NCBI RefSeq assembly: GCF_018063565.1
Contig: NZ_JAGPBB010000013.1
Coordinates: 1 to 59,014, forward strand
Direction of reading: 5' to 3'
Length of the DNA: 59,014 bases
Source of the DNA: Rhodoferax sp.
GTDB taxonomy: Bacteria; Pseudomonadota; Gammaproteobacteria; Burkholderiales; Burkholderiaceae_C
Shown here: positions 25,327 to 35,219 of the stretch, one piece after another
Layout of the letters: the number at the start of each line of letters is the position of its first letter
Position numbering within the stretch: position 1 is the stretch's first letter
Translations under genes and position numbers: made by a program
The notes under the pieces: generated by a model
Databases searched by the model: none
What the model was told of the DNA's origin: nothing
What the model saw: the letters and a program-made list of their open reading frames with translations, nothing else

Positions 25327-26432
25327 AGTGAGGCTCGCAGGGCAGCCAGCAACTGGCGGTTTTCAGGCTCGGTGCCCACCGTCAGGCGCAGGCAGTTGTG
25401 AAGTAGTGGGTGCATTTTAGAAACGTTCTTGATCAGCACACCGCGTGCTTTCAGAGCTTCAAAGGCCTGTTGCGCATCAGGCACACGCAGCAGAATCATG
25501 TTGGCCTCGCTGGGAAACACCTGCACCCCAGGTAACCGCGATAAACCATCTGAAAGCATAGCGCGCTGTGCCCGAATATCCTGCGCTTGCGCCTCAAACA
25601 CAGCCTCATTTTCGAGGGCAAACAGGGCCGCCTCACAGTTCAGCACACTGACGTTGTAGGGCGGACGCACCTTGTCAATCTGGGCGATCAGCGCCTGTCG
25701 GCCAATCAAGTAACCCAGGCGCACACCGGCCAGCCCAAACTTGCTGAGCGTGCGCAACAGCAGCACATGCGGGTGCTGCGCCATCCGGTCAAGGTAGCTT
25801 TTCGCGGCAAACGGCTGGTAGGCCTCGTCAATCACCACCAGGCCACCGCACTGACCTGCCGTCTGAATGACTGCCTCCATGTCGTCATCCCGCCACAAGT
25901 TGGCACTCGGGTTATTGGGGTAAGCCAGGTAGGTCAGTGCCGGTCGGTGCTGCAGGATGGCGTCGCGCATGGCAGCCACATCGAGTTCAAAGCTGGCGGT
26001 CAAAGATACACCCACAAAATCCAGCCCCTGCAACTGTGCACTCATCGCATACATCACAAATCCGGGCAATGGCGCCAGCACACAGGCCTTGCTTGCCCCT
26101 GGGTGGGTTTCAAGCGGCATGGCACACGCCAGCGCCAGCAGACTGATGATTTCATCCGAACCATTGCCCAGCATCAGGTCAAATCCCGGTGGCACTGCGG
26201 CGTAATGCATCAGCGCCGTGCGCAATTCAGCCACGCGCGGCCCAGGGTACCGATTGAGAGCCACCGCCCCCAGACGCCGTCCCAGTTCAGCCTGCAGCGG
26301 CGCAGGCAGTCGATGCGGATTCTCCATCGCATCCAGTTTGATCAGGCCCAGCGCGTCTTGCACGACGTAGGCGTGCATGGCCTGCACATCGGGGCGGATG
26401 CGGCTCAGAGGTTCAGTCGACAAAAGAGACAT
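25323..26432 (-). CDS. hisC: histidinol-phosphate aminotransferase
   Basis: 369 residues, fold type I PLP enzyme. PLP lysine in [18 protein letters not shown], Asp in [10 protein letters not shown] and substrate Arg near the C-terminus (NCLRLTVGT). The ATG at 26432 is at the family start; the frame beyond it overlaps the promoter region of the opposite-strand gene. It is the first gene of this his sub-operon, since the next gene upstream points the other way. Confidence 0.96.
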   Translation of the reverse strand: MSLLSTEPLSRIRPDVQAMHAYVVQDALGLIKLDAMENPHRLPAPLQAELGRRLGAVALNRYPGPRVAELRTALMHYAAVPPGFDLMLGNGSDEIISLLALACAMPLETHPGASKACVLAPLPGFVMYAMSAQLQGLDFVGVSLTASFELDVAAMRDAILQHRPALTYLAYPNNPSANLWRDDDMEAVIQTAGQCGGLVVIDEAYQPFAAKSYLDRMAQHPHVLLLRTLSKFGLAGVRLGYLIGRQALIAQIDKVRPPYNVSVLNCEAALFALENEAVFEAQAQDIRAQRAMLSDGLSRLPGVQVFPSEANMILLRVPDAQQAFEALKARGVLIKNVSKMHPLLHNCLRLTVGTEPENRQLLAALRASL

Positions 26433-26626
26433 TGGCAGCTTCAACAGTCCGTGCGTTCTTGGCACGAGGTAAGGGACAACGGATCTTACCGTGCGCGTTG
26501 ACGGCATTCAGCAACGCAAACACGGAGTCGCCACGATGCCAGCGGTTTTACCTCTATGATTCAGTGACGTCATGGCATCCAATGCAGCTGGCCAGGCGTC
26601 CACCCTATTCAACCAGGAGAAATGAA

Positions 26627-27595
26627 ATGCGCAGACGTGTCATCGGTGGCTTGGGATCGTTTTTGACCACCTTGGTTTTGGCCCCGTTGGTGCCGGTATG
26701 GGCGCGTGGCGGCGATGATTACCGGATTCAGCGCGCCACCTATGGGACGCCCGATCGCAACGTGGATGTCACCCAGCGGCTGCGCGAACTGGCCCGGCGC
26801 GATGAGAGATTTGTGCTGAAAAATGAGACCTTTGGGGTGGACCCGGCCGAACATCGCGTCAAAACCTTGCGCATTTACGCCACCGACGCCAATGGTCGTT
26901 CACGCACCTTTGAGTACACCGAGGGCAGTTGGGTGGATGGCTCGCAGTTCAGCGGCTGGGGTGGCGGGGACTGGGGTCAGGGTGGTGGCGGGGACTGGAA
27001 CAACAATAACAATAACCGCGATGAATACAAAATTCTGCGCGCCCAATATGGCACGTCCGAGCGCAATATCGACGTCACGCAGCGCCTGCGCGAACTGGCC
27101 CGCGACGATCAGCGTTTTCGCCTGCGCAACGAAACCTTTGGCTCGGACCCGCACCCGGGCCGCCCGAAGACACTGCGCATTTATGCGCGCAGTCCGAGCG
27201 GGCGAACCCGCACCTTCGAGTATGCCGAGAACAGCTGGGTTGACGGTGCACAGTTCAGTGGCTGGGGCGGCGGCAATTGGGGCGACGACAACTGGAACGG
27301 CAACTGGAACGACAACCGTCCCGACATCCCCACCGGTGGAGACAGCGGCCTTGACGTCAATGATGGTTTGCGCATTGTTCGCGCCGACTACGGTGCAGGA
27401 AGAAATACCTGGGATATCACCGACCGTCTGCAGCAACGTGTGTTCAATGGCCGCCTGAATGTCAAGGTCAGCAACAGCACGGCCGGTGGCGACCCGGCCA
27501 ACGGGCGTCCCAAGCAGTTGCGTATTACCTACAGCGTGAACGGCCGCCAACGCAGCCGGGTGCTCAATGAAGGCGAGTTTCTCTCACTGCCCTGA
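26627..27595 (+). CDS. secreted protein with three tandem DUF3395-like repeats
   Basis: 322 residues. A signal peptide with a twin-Arg-like start (MRRRVIGGLGSFLTTLVLAPLVPVWA) is followed by two near-identical repeats (residues about 30-105 and 125-205, each with YGTxxRNxDVTQRLRELAR, ETFGxDP and KTLRIYA) and a third, diverged repeat at the C-terminus (ADYGAGRNTWDITDRL ... LRITYSVNGRQR ... EGEFLSLP). The third matches the DUF3395 pattern also seen at the end of DNAJC11. Gly/Trp/Asn-rich linkers (WGGGDWGQGGGGDWNNNN) join them. It has a good AGGAG site and sits on the opposite strand between hisC and hisD. Function unknown; an extracytoplasmic binding role is possible. Confidence 0.75.
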   Translation: MRRRVIGGLGSFLTTLVLAPLVPVWARGGDDYRIQRATYGTPDRNVDVTQRLRELARRDERFVLKNETFGVDPAEHRVKTLRIYATDANGRSRTFEYTEGSWVDGSQFSGWGGGDWGQGGGGDWNNNNNNRDEYKILRAQYGTSERNIDVTQRLRELARDDQRFRLRNETFGSDPHPGRPKTLRIYARSPSGRTRTFEYAENSWVDGAQFSGWGGGNWGDDNWNGNWNDNRPDIPTGGDSGLDVNDGLRIVRADYGAGRNTWDITDRLQQRVFNGRLNVKVSNSTAGGDPANGRPKQLRITYSVNGRQRSRVLNEGEFLSLP

Positions 27596-27627
27596 GTAAT
27601 GCTGCCAGTGCCGCAAGCGCTGGCTGG

Positions 27628-28998
27628 TCAGTTTTGATGCAAACGCATTTCGGCGGCACGGGCGTGTGCCTGCAAACCCTCGCCATGCGCGAGCACCGAG
27701 GCAATCTGGCCGAGCGTCTGGGCCCCCGCCTCGCTGACTTCAATCAGGCTGCTGCGCTTTTGAAAGTCGTACACGCCCAGCGGTGAGCTAAAGCGGGCTG
27801 TGCCACTGGTGGGCAGCACATGGTTAGGGCCAGCGCAGTAGTCACCCAGGCTTTCGCTGGTGTAGGCCCCCAGAAAAATCGCCCCGGCGTGTCTGAGCAG
27901 CGGCTCCCAGCGGTGGGGATCGCGGCTGGAAACTTCCAGGTGCTCAGGCGCTATGCGGTTGGCCATGTCGCAGGCCTCGTTCATGTTGCGCGTGAGAATC
28001 AGCGCGCCGCGGTCGTTGAGCGATTTGGCGATGATGGCGCGCCGCGGCATCTCGGGCAGCAGGCGGTTGATGGATGCCTGCACCTGGTCGATGTACGCCG
28101 CATCCGGACACAGCAGAATGCTCTGCGCCAGTTCGTCGTGTTCGGCCTGGCTGAACAGGTCCATCGCCACCCAGTCGGGCGGCGTGCTGCCGTCGGCCAG
28201 CACCAGAATCTCGCTGGGGCCAGCAATCATGTCAATGCCCACCACACCATACACGCGCTTTTTGGCGCTGGCCACGTAGGCGTTGCCCGGGCCGGTGATT
28301 TTGTCGACCTTCGGGATGGTGGCGGTGCCATAGGCCAGCGCCGCCACGGCCTGCGCTCCGCCAATGGTGAAGGCGCGCGTCACCCCCGCGACATAGGCAG
28401 CTGCCAGCACCAGGGTGTTGATTTCTGGTTGGGCATCGGTTGCGGCACCCAGTCCGCCGCTGGCCACGCTGCCACGCACCGGTGTGGGCACCACCATGAT
28501 GATCTCGCCTACACCGGCCACATGCGCTGGGATCGCGTTCATCAACACGCTGGACGGATACGCCGCCTTGCCGCCGGGCACATAAATACCGACGCGATCC
28601 AGCGGCGTGACTTTCTGGCCCAGCAGCGTGCCATCCGCATCGCGGTAGCTCCAGCTCTCACCGCTGGCTTTGCGCTGGGCTTCGTGATAGCTGCGCACAC
28701 GCCGGGCGGCAGATTCAAGCGCGCTGCGCTGCACTTCGGGCAAGGCATCAAAGGCAGCTTTCAACTCGGCCTGGGTCAGCTCCAGTGTGGCCATGCTCGG
28801 GGCTTGCAGGCCATCAAACCGTGCCGTGTAGTCCAGCACGGCGGCATCGCCACGCTGCTGAACGTCGGCCAGGATGTTGGCCACGCGCTGCTCGATGCCA
28901 GCGTCGGTTTCAGCCGACCAATGCAGGCGTGCCCGAAAATCATGCTCAAAGCTGGTACTGCAGGTCGACAAACGGGCGGGGGAAGCTTTGAAATTCAT
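27628..28998 (-). CDS. hisD: histidinol dehydrogenase
   Basis: 456 residues. Zinc and catalytic residues are seen in [40 protein letters not shown] and [21 protein letters not shown]. It catalyses the last two oxidation steps of histidine synthesis. It is separated from hisC by the opposite-strand DUF3395 gene, so it needs its own promoter or a read-through transcript. No hisG lies upstream: the next 244 bases contain nothing I recognise as a gene. Confidence 0.97.
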   Translation of the reverse strand: MNFKASPARLSTCSTSFEHDFRARLHWSAETDAGIEQRVANILADVQQRGDAAVLDYTARFDGLQAPSMATLELTQAELKAAFDALPEVQRSALESAARRVRSYHEAQRKASGESWSYRDADGTLLGQKVTPLDRVGIYVPGGKAAYPSSVLMNAIPAHVAGVGEIIMVVPTPVRGSVASGGLGAATDAQPEINTLVLAAAYVAGVTRAFTIGGAQAVAALAYGTATIPKVDKITGPGNAYVASAKKRVYGVVGIDMIAGPSEILVLADGSTPPDWVAMDLFSQAEHDELAQSILLCPDAAYIDQVQASINRLLPEMPRRAIIAKSLNDRGALILTRNMNEACDMANRIAPEHLEVSSRDPHRWEPLLRHAGAIFLGAYTSESLGDYCAGPNHVLPTSGTARFSSPLGVYDFQKRSSLIEVSEAGAQTLGQIASVLAHGEGLQAHARAAEMRLHQN

Positions 28999-29242
28999 TG
29001 TTTTTCCGGTTCACATTCTCAAGTCCATCTGCGCGGTCTGGATTGACCTTGCCACCGAAGCGCCGTGCCCGCGGGACAGCATTGGCTGGGATGCCATATC
29101 TCCCAAACGGTGGCCGTCCGAGGCCAGGCGCAAAACTGCAGGGAATCTTACCGCAACAAAATCCCGGCAAGGTGCGAGAGGTGCGCTCAATGAGACGCCC
29201 AAAGAGCACCCTTGACAAGGGGCAGAACCACGGCACGGCAGA

Positions 29243-29746
29243 CTAAAGGCACGCCGGCAAAGACCGTATTTCGGCAAACCTCTGCCGACACTCCAGCGCC
29301 AACGCCTTGACCTGCACCAGCTCTTGCGGGCTGAACTTTCTTGCCGCCACATCGCGGTTGGTCACGGCGACGCTGTCGCCACCAAGCGCTGCAATGCTGG
29401 ACCAGACATAGGCTTTGACCGCATCCTGCGCAAGATAGCGCCCCCGGTTAAAGGCCACGCCCAGGTTGGATTGGGCGGGTTGATAGCCGCTCACCGCCGA
29501 CTGTTTCAGCCAATGCATGGCCTGGCGGGTGTCCGCCCGGACACCTTTGCCATTGAGGTACAGCAAACTCAACTCAAACTGTGCAGCTGCGTCACCCGCG
29601 TTTGCCAACGTTTTGAACAGGCCAAACGCCGCCACAAAATCACCGCGGTTTTTAGCCGCTGTTGCATCGTCAATGGAGCTTGCCGATGCCGCCAGGGGCA
29701 CCAGTAGTAGCCATAACGCCACGACAGGGGAGATCCGGCGAGCCAT
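29243..29746 (-). CDS. Sel1/TPR-repeat periplasmic protein
   Basis: 167 residues. A signal peptide (ISPVVALWLLLVPLAASASS) precedes two Sel1-type repeats (FVAAFGLFKTLANAGDAAAQFELSLLYLNGKGV and RQAMHWLKQSAVSGYQPAQSNLGVAFNRG), then a C-terminal segment with Cys pair (ALECRQRFAEIRSLPAC). Such proteins usually scaffold protein contacts; the partner is unknown. A GTG six codons upstream is an alternative start. It follows the aldo/keto reductase gene in the same direction. Confidence 0.75.
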   Translation of the reverse strand: MARRISPVVALWLLLVPLAASASSIDDATAAKNRGDFVAAFGLFKTLANAGDAAAQFELSLLYLNGKGVRADTRQAMHWLKQSAVSGYQPAQSNLGVAFNRGRYLAQDAVKAYVWSSIAALGGDSVAVTNRDVAARKFSPQELVQVKALALECRQRFAEIRSLPACL

Positions 29747-29772
29747 GAACGTCTGCCTGGCCACCGTTGGCT

Positions 29773-30753
29773 TCAGTTGGCCAGGTTCAAGGTGACCTCG
29801 TCGATTCTTGCCAACACGTCAGGCGTAAGCTTGGGCATCACCAGCAAGGAACCCAGGTTTTCCATCAACTGGCTCGCTTTGGACGCCCCCATGATGACCG
29901 TGCTCACGCATGGGTTGTTGGCCACCCAGGCAATAGCCAGCTGGCTCAGGCTGCACCCCAACTCTGAAGCCAGGGTCTCGAGTTGGGAGACTGCGTTGTT
30001 TTTTGCAACGTCCGTCAGGCCATTGACCAGAAAACCCATGCCTTCGAGGGCACCACGGCTTCCCGATGGCACCCCAGAACGGTACTTACCGGTGAGCAAG
30101 CCACTGGCCAGTGGGCTCCAGGTGGTCAGACCCAAACCCATGTCCTGGTAGAGCCGCGCATACTCTTTCTCAACCCGCCTGCGGTGGAAAAGGTGGTACT
30201 GCGGTTGCTCCATCGCGGGCTTGTGCAGATGATGCCGGTCGGCAATATCCCAAGCCGCCTGGATCTCCTGAGCCGACCATTCGCTGGTGCCCCAGTAGAG
30301 GGCTTTGCCTGACGCGATCATGTCGCTCATGGCCCATACGGTCTCTTCGATGGGAGTGTGCGGATCAGGGCGGTGGCAATACACCAGATCAATGAAGTCA
30401 AGCCCCATGCGTTTGAGCGAGCCATCGATGGCCTGGGTCAGGTACTTGCGATTAAGCGTGTCTTTTTTGTTCGCTGTCGGACCGTCCTTGTGAAGGCCCC
30501 AAAAAAACTTGGTGGAAACGATATAGTCAAGCCGGGGCCAGTGGAGTGCTTTGAGCGCAGCACCCATGACGATCTCGCTTTGACCACCCGCATATACCTC
30601 GGCGTTGTCAAAGAAGTTGACCCCCGAATCAAAGGCCATCGCCATCATTTCACGGGCCGCGGTGACATCCACCTGATTGTGATAGGTGACCCAGGAGCCA
30701 AGGGACAGTTCGCTCACCTGCAGGCCGCTGCGGCCAAGTCGACGGTATTGCAT
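29773..30753 (-). CDS. aldo/keto reductase (Kv-beta/YghZ-like)
   Basis: 326 residues, TIM-barrel NADPH-dependent reductase. Catalytic Asp and Tyr lie in [14 protein letters not shown], Lys in IVSTKFFWG and His in DLVYCHRPD. The C-terminal NADPH segment [18 protein letters not shown] is intact. This subgroup is close to potassium-channel beta subunits; a Kv-like channel is encoded at 37830-38690, though not adjacent. It follows uspA on the same strand. Confidence 0.9.
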   Translation of the reverse strand: MQYRRLGRSGLQVSELSLGSWVTYHNQVDVTAAREMMAMAFDSGVNFFDNAEVYAGGQSEIVMGAALKALHWPRLDYIVSTKFFWGLHKDGPTANKKDTLNRKYLTQAIDGSLKRMGLDFIDLVYCHRPDPHTPIEETVWAMSDMIASGKALYWGTSEWSAQEIQAAWDIADRHHLHKPAMEQPQYHLFHRRRVEKEYARLYQDMGLGLTTWSPLASGLLTGKYRSGVPSGSRGALEGMGFLVNGLTDVAKNNAVSQLETLASELGCSLSQLAIAWVANNPCVSTVIMGASKASQLMENLGSLLVMPKLTPDVLARIDEVTLNLAN

Positions 30754-30777
30754 GAAAGGCAGCTCAGTGATTTGGCG

Positions 30778-31215
30778 CTAGCTTCGCACCACCAGCACAG
30801 GGAGTTTGGTATGCGACAGAACGGCTTGGGCAACACTACCCAAAACCAGTTTTTCAAGGCCATTGCGGCCATGCGAGCCCATCACGATCAGGTCGGCCTC
30901 CAGCGAGGCACCCGCTTCGACAATGCCGCGCCAGGCGGTGTGTGCCTCGATCACCGAGGTATCCACCGTCACCCCCGCATTGGCAAACGCCTCTTTAGCG
31001 GCATGAACTGCGGCATTGGCTTCAGCCGTGGCCGCACTCAAATACTCAGCCTGACCATAAGCAAAATCAGTCCCGACTCCCGTAAAAGGATAGGGGTCGA
31101 TCACATAGATCACCGTGACGGTGCTACCAAACGCCCGGGCCAACTCGGTGGCTTTGTCCACTGCGACCTCGGAGGTATCTGATCCATCCACCGGTACCAA
31201 AATGTGTTTGAACAT
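30778..31215 (-). CDS. universal stress protein UspA family
   Basis: 145 residues. Typical start MFKHILVPVDGSDTSEVAVDKA and ATP-binding motif GSHGRNGLEKLVLGS near residue 115, so it belongs to the ATP-binding subgroup. GAGGAG precedes the ATG. It is 45 bases after the FAD/Fe-S subunit gene and may be part of that anaerobically regulated operon. Confidence 0.93.
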   Translation of the reverse strand: MFKHILVPVDGSDTSEVAVDKATELARAFGSTVTVIYVIDPYPFTGVGTDFAYGQAEYLSAATAEANAAVHAAKEAFANAGVTVDTSVIEAHTAWRGIVEAGASLEADLIVMGSHGRNGLEKLVLGSVAQAVLSHTKLPVLVVRS

Positions 31216-31260
31216 GATGAACTCCTCAAGTGAAAAACACGCCGCTAACGCTAACCCATC

Positions 31261-32886
31261 TCAAATGTCCTCGGGCACCATCTTGATCGCGCCGCACGGA
31301 CACTCCGAGACACAAATGCCACAGCCCTTGCAGTAGTCGTAATTGAAATCAAAGCCCTTGCCCGGCCCTTTCTTGATCACGGCATTGTCGGGGCACACGC
31401 CATAGCAGTTGTCGCATTCAAAGCAATTCCCGCACGACAGGCAACGCCGGGCCTCAAACAGCGCATTGGTCTCATCGAGTCCACCTTGCACTTCTTCAAA
31501 AGTGGATTGGCGTCGAATGATGTCAAGCATCGGGCGGACCGTTTTGGGGGCGTCGCTGTAGTACCAGGTGTTGAGCTTGTCAAAAGTGGCAATTTCGGCC
31601 TTGGGTGCCGGCTTGTACGCCTCGCCGCGCAACCAGGCATCGATGTTGCGCGCGGCCTTCTTGCCGTGACCAATGGCGACCGTCACATTGCGATCGGCCG
31701 GCACCATATCGCCCCCTGCAAAAATACCAGCGTGACCTGTCATCATCTGGGGGTTGACCTGCACCACACCGTCTTGGACCACCAACCCCGGCACACCTTC
31801 GATCAGTGACAAATCCACGTCCTGGCCCAATGCCAGCACCACCGAGTCGGCTTCCAGGGTCTCGAACTCACCCGTGGGTTGCGGAAAACCCTTCTCGTCC
31901 AAGGCCATTTTTTCGACCGTGATCGACGACTCGCCGGCTTGCTTGATGGTGGACAGCCACTTGATCAACACGCCTTCTTGCAGCGCCTCTTCAACTTCAA
32001 AGTCGTGTGCCGGCATTTTTTCGCGGTTGCGTCGATAGACGATGATGGCTTCAGACGCACCGAGCCGCTTGGCCGTGCGCGCGACGTCAATTGCGGTGTT
32101 ACCACCGCCGTACACCACCACCTTGCGGCCCAGCATCGGCTTGTCTTCCCCTTCCATGGAGCGCAGTACCGCCACCGCGTCAAGCACCTTGGCCGAATCG
32201 CCCGCGGGAATGAACGCCCGCTTGGCGATGTGCGCACCAACGGCCAAGAACACCGCATCAAACCCACCTTGTTGCTTGGCGTCGAGCACGTTGCTGATCT
32301 TGCTGTTGTACTGTATGTCCACACCCAAATCGACGATACGCTGCACCTCATCGTCAAGCACCTGACGCGGCAGCCGATACTGCGGAATGCCAAAGCGCAT
32401 CATGCCACCCGGCAGGGGGCCTGCCTCATGCACGGTGACCTGGTGCCCCATGCGTGCCAGGTGATAAGCCGCCGACAAGCCCGAAGGCCCGGCACCCACC
32501 ACCAGCACTTTCTTGCCGGTGGCGGCAGCGGGCGCCGGGAACTTCCAGCCTTGGGCGATGGCCTGATCACCCAGAAAATGCTCCACCGAGTTGATTCCCA
32601 CGGCGGCATCCAGCTGACCCCGGTTGCACGCCCCTTCGCAGGTGTGATAACACACCCGTCCCATGATGGCCGGGAACGGGTTGTCTTGCACCAACGTGCG
32701 CCAGGCGGCCTCGTAATTGCCTGATTCGGCATGGAATAGCCAGGCCTGAATGTTCTCGCCCGCCGGACACTGGTGATTGCAGGGCGGCTTGCGGCTGAGG
32801 TAAACCGGACGCGAAGTGCGCCACGAACCGGTGTGATTGGCCAGCGAACTGCCAACGTCGAGCGTGATGGCAAAGGGTTTTTGCAT
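31261..32886 (-). CDS. GltD-like FAD/NAD(P) oxidoreductase fused to a 2x[4Fe-4S] ferredoxin domain
   Basis: 541 residues. The N-terminal Fe-S region (HQCPAGENIQAWL, GRVCYHTCEGACNRG) and FAD motif VVGAGPSGLSAAYHLARMG are those of the glutamate synthase small subunit family, followed by an NAD(P) motif VVYGGGNTAIDVARTA. The last 60 residues add a ferredoxin with two 4Fe-4S clusters (CDNCYGVCPDNA and CKGCGICVSECPCGA), equivalent to PorD. This would pass electrons from the TPP enzyme encoded upstream to NAD(P)+. The design resembles the NAD-linked phenylglyoxylate dehydrogenase, so the substrate need not be pyruvate. Confidence 0.85.
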   Translation of the reverse strand: MQKPFAITLDVGSSLANHTGSWRTSRPVYLSRKPPCNHQCPAGENIQAWLFHAESGNYEAAWRTLVQDNPFPAIMGRVCYHTCEGACNRGQLDAAVGINSVEHFLGDQAIAQGWKFPAPAAATGKKVLVVGAGPSGLSAAYHLARMGHQVTVHEAGPLPGGMMRFGIPQYRLPRQVLDDEVQRIVDLGVDIQYNSKISNVLDAKQQGGFDAVFLAVGAHIAKRAFIPAGDSAKVLDAVAVLRSMEGEDKPMLGRKVVVYGGGNTAIDVARTAKRLGASEAIIVYRRNREKMPAHDFEVEEALQEGVLIKWLSTIKQAGESSITVEKMALDEKGFPQPTGEFETLEADSVVLALGQDVDLSLIEGVPGLVVQDGVVQVNPQMMTGHAGIFAGGDMVPADRNVTVAIGHGKKAARNIDAWLRGEAYKPAPKAEIATFDKLNTWYYSDAPKTVRPMLDIIRRQSTFEEVQGGLDETNALFEARRCLSCGNCFECDNCYGVCPDNAVIKKGPGKGFDFNYDYCKGCGICVSECPCGAIKMVPEDI

Positions 32887-32950
32887 AGTGTGTTCTCCTT
32901 GCAGGACAAAAGCGCCGACACGCTGCGTGTCAGCGCCGTCCCCAAAAAAT

Positions 32951-33940
32951 TTAGGTCAGCAATCCAAAACGGCGAATATTGCGGTCGGCGCGCGCTTGCA
33001 GCCGCGCAATGGTGGCCACATCAGGGCTCTTGCCAAACAGATGGGCAAAGCGCTTTTGAGGTTTAAGGTAGTCCTCGATGGGCACCTGGCGGCGAATCTT
33101 CAGCACCCCGGTGACCTCGCCACGCTCGGCCTCGAACACCGGGAACACACCACTCTCAACCGCCAGTCGGGACAGCTTGATGGTGTCGTTCGACGGTGCG
33201 CCCCAGCCCAGCGGGCAGGGTACAAATATATGGATATATCGCGCACCGCGTATCCCCATGGCCTTCTTCACTTTGTATTCCAGGTCACGCAAATCAGCCA
33301 CCGTGGCCGTAGCCACATAGGGAATCTCGTGCGCCATGGCGATTTGCGGCACATTCTTGCCCTGGCCAAACTCGTTGCCCGGGTGCTCGCCAACCGACAT
33401 GGTGGTGGCTGTACGCGCAGCGGGTGGCGTGGCGCTGGAGCGCTGCACCCCGGTGTTCATGTACGCCTCGTTGTCGTAGCAGATGTAAAGCACATCGTCG
33501 TTGCGCTCAAACATGCCCGACAGGCAGCCAAAGCCGATGTCGGTGGTGCCACCGTCGCCCCCCTGAGCCACCACGCGCACGTCGCTGCGGCCCTTGGCTT
33601 TCATCGCGGCCGCAATGCCGGTCGCCACCGCAGCGGTGTTACCGAACAGCGAGTGAATCCAGGGCATCTGCCACGAAGTTTCCGGATAGGGCGTTGAAAA
33701 CACCTCCAGGCAGCCGGTGGCATTGGCGGCAATCAGCTGACCGTTGGTGGCGGCCATGGCCGCATCAATGGCATAGCGGGCACCGAGTGCCTCGCCACAG
33801 CCCTGACAGGCACGGTGGCCCGAGTTGAGCGAATTCTTGCGCTCCACGCTGGACTGTTCGCTGCGCTGATCGGTTGCGAGCAAACGGTTGCCAACGGTAA
33901 ACGTACCGGTTTGATAAAACTTGACCAAAGACTGTTCCAT
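32951..33940 (-). CDS. 2-oxoacid:acceptor oxidoreductase beta subunit (PorB-like, TPP-binding)
   Basis: 329 residues. TPP-binding motif GDGGTTDIGFGCLSGMFERN ending in the DNEAYMNTG segment, with Fe-S cysteines in RACQGCGEALG. The C-terminus has the further ligand region. With the alpha and gamma subunits it decarboxylates a 2-oxoacid to acyl-CoA. It lies between the alpha gene (25-base gap) and the FAD subunit gene. Confidence 0.88.
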   Translation of the reverse strand: MEQSLVKFYQTGTFTVGNRLLATDQRSEQSSVERKNSLNSGHRACQGCGEALGARYAIDAAMAATNGQLIAANATGCLEVFSTPYPETSWQMPWIHSLFGNTAAVATGIAAAMKAKGRSDVRVVAQGGDGGTTDIGFGCLSGMFERNDDVLYICYDNEAYMNTGVQRSSATPPAARTATTMSVGEHPGNEFGQGKNVPQIAMAHEIPYVATATVADLRDLEYKVKKAMGIRGARYIHIFVPCPLGWGAPSNDTIKLSRLAVESGVFPVFEAERGEVTGVLKIRRQVPIEDYLKPQKRFAHLFGKSPDVATIARLQARADRNIRRFGLLT

Positions 33941-33965
33941 GATGTTTCTCTCTTTGCAAGCCGTC

Positions 33966-35219
33966 TCAGGCCACCCGTGGCGATGCAGTGCCCATATCGC
34001 GCAACACGCCCTCGGCCACCGGGCCAGAGCGACGCTGCTTTTTCTCGCGATCCAGCACGCGGTTGACGACGGCCCAGTCCAAATCTAAAAATGTGAGCAA
34101 CTCCAGCTTGTCAGCAATGGCCTCAAGCAATAATTTGTGCACAGAGGCTTTGGTGATGGCGCGCCCACCCAGGCCAGCCACCACGGCATACACCGATTGC
34201 TGGCGGCTTTGCACGGCGCTGCGCACATCACGCGTCACGATGCCACCGATGCCGACAGCAAAACACTTTTCAATCACCACGATGCGGGTTGCCTTGGCGG
34301 TTGCCTCGCGGATGGCGGCGATCGGGAACGGGCGATAGGAGGTGATGCCCAACACGCCAACCTTGACCCCTTCAGCACGCAAATCGTCCACCGTGTCCTT
34401 GATGGTGCCCAGCACGGAACCGAGTGCGATTACGATGGTGTCGGCGTCTTCGGTATGGTAGGTCTTGATGAGGCCACCCGAATCGCGGCCAAACACCGCC
34501 TTGAACTCGCTGGCGATCTGCGGAATCAGGTCAAGCGCCTGCATCTGCTTGGCGTGCGCCAGGTAACGAACCTCCGTGAAAGCCTCAGGTCCCACCATGG
34601 CACCGATCGTGACCGGCTCATTGGGGTCAAGCACCTGGCGCGGCTCGTAGGGCGGCAGAAACTTGTCGACCTGCGCCTGATCCGGCATGTCGACACGCTC
34701 ATAGGCGTGGGTCAGAATGAAACCATCCATGCACACCATCACTGGCAACGACAACTCTTCGGCAATTTTGAACGCCTGGATGTGCAGGTCCAGCGCTTCC
34801 TGATTGGTCTCGGCAAAGATCTGCAGCCAGCCCGCATCACGCATCGACATGCTGTCGGTATGGTCGTTCCAGATGTTGATGGGGGCTCCAATCGCGCGGT
34901 TGGCCACCGTCATCACAATGGGAAGACCCAAACCGGAAGCGTTGTAAACCGCCTCGGCCATGAACAGCAGCCCCTGGCTGGCCGTGGCGGTGTATGAGCG
35001 TGCTCCGGCTGCCGATGCACCAATGGCCACACTCAGGGCGGCAAACTCGGACTCCACATTGATGAACTCGCACTTCTCCAGTGCGCCGGACTTCACCAGT
35101 TCACCCAATCCTTCAACAATGTGGGTCTGAGGAGAGATTGGATAGGCACAAATGACCTCGGGACGGCTCAAGGCCACCGCCTGAGCTACCGCATGTGAGC
35201 CTTCGCATTGTTCAAGCAT
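33966..35219 (-). CDS. 2-oxoacid:acceptor oxidoreductase alpha subunit (PorA-like)
   Basis: 417 residues. Pyrimidine-domain start GSHAVAQAVALSRPEVICAYPISPQT, Glu in INVESEFAALSVAIGASAAG and the transketolase C-terminal-like domain (VIALGSVLGTIKDTVDDL). The ATG at 35219 overlaps the gamma gene end by eight bases, so the longer frame is rejected. The Tyr-Pro-Ile-Ser-Pro-Gln motif is typical of PorA. Confidence 0.9.
   Translation of the reverse strand: MLEQCEGSHAVAQAVALSRPEVICAYPISPQTHIVEGLGELVKSGALEKCEFINVESEFAALSVAIGASAAGARSYTATASQGLLFMAEAVYNASGLGLPIVMTVANRAIGAPINIWNDHTDSMSMRDAGWLQIFAETNQEALDLHIQAFKIAEELSLPVMVCMDGFILTHAYERVDMPDQAQVDKFLPPYEPRQVLDPNEPVTIGAMVGPEAFTEVRYLAHAKQMQALDLIPQIASEFKAVFGRDSGGLIKTYHTEDADTIVIALGSVLGTIKDTVDDLRAEGVKVGVLGITSYRPFPIAAIREATAKATRIVVIEKCFAVGIGGIVTRDVRSAVQSRQQSVYAVVAGLGGRAITKASVHKLLLEAIADKLELLTFLDLDWAVVNRVLDREKKQRRSGPVAEGVLRDMGTASPRVA

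Noticed and set aside
29773-30753. Aldo/keto reductase as potassium channel beta subunit
   Set aside because: The gene lies 7 kb from the channel gene in a different operon; catalytic residues are intact, so an ordinary reductase is the simpler call.
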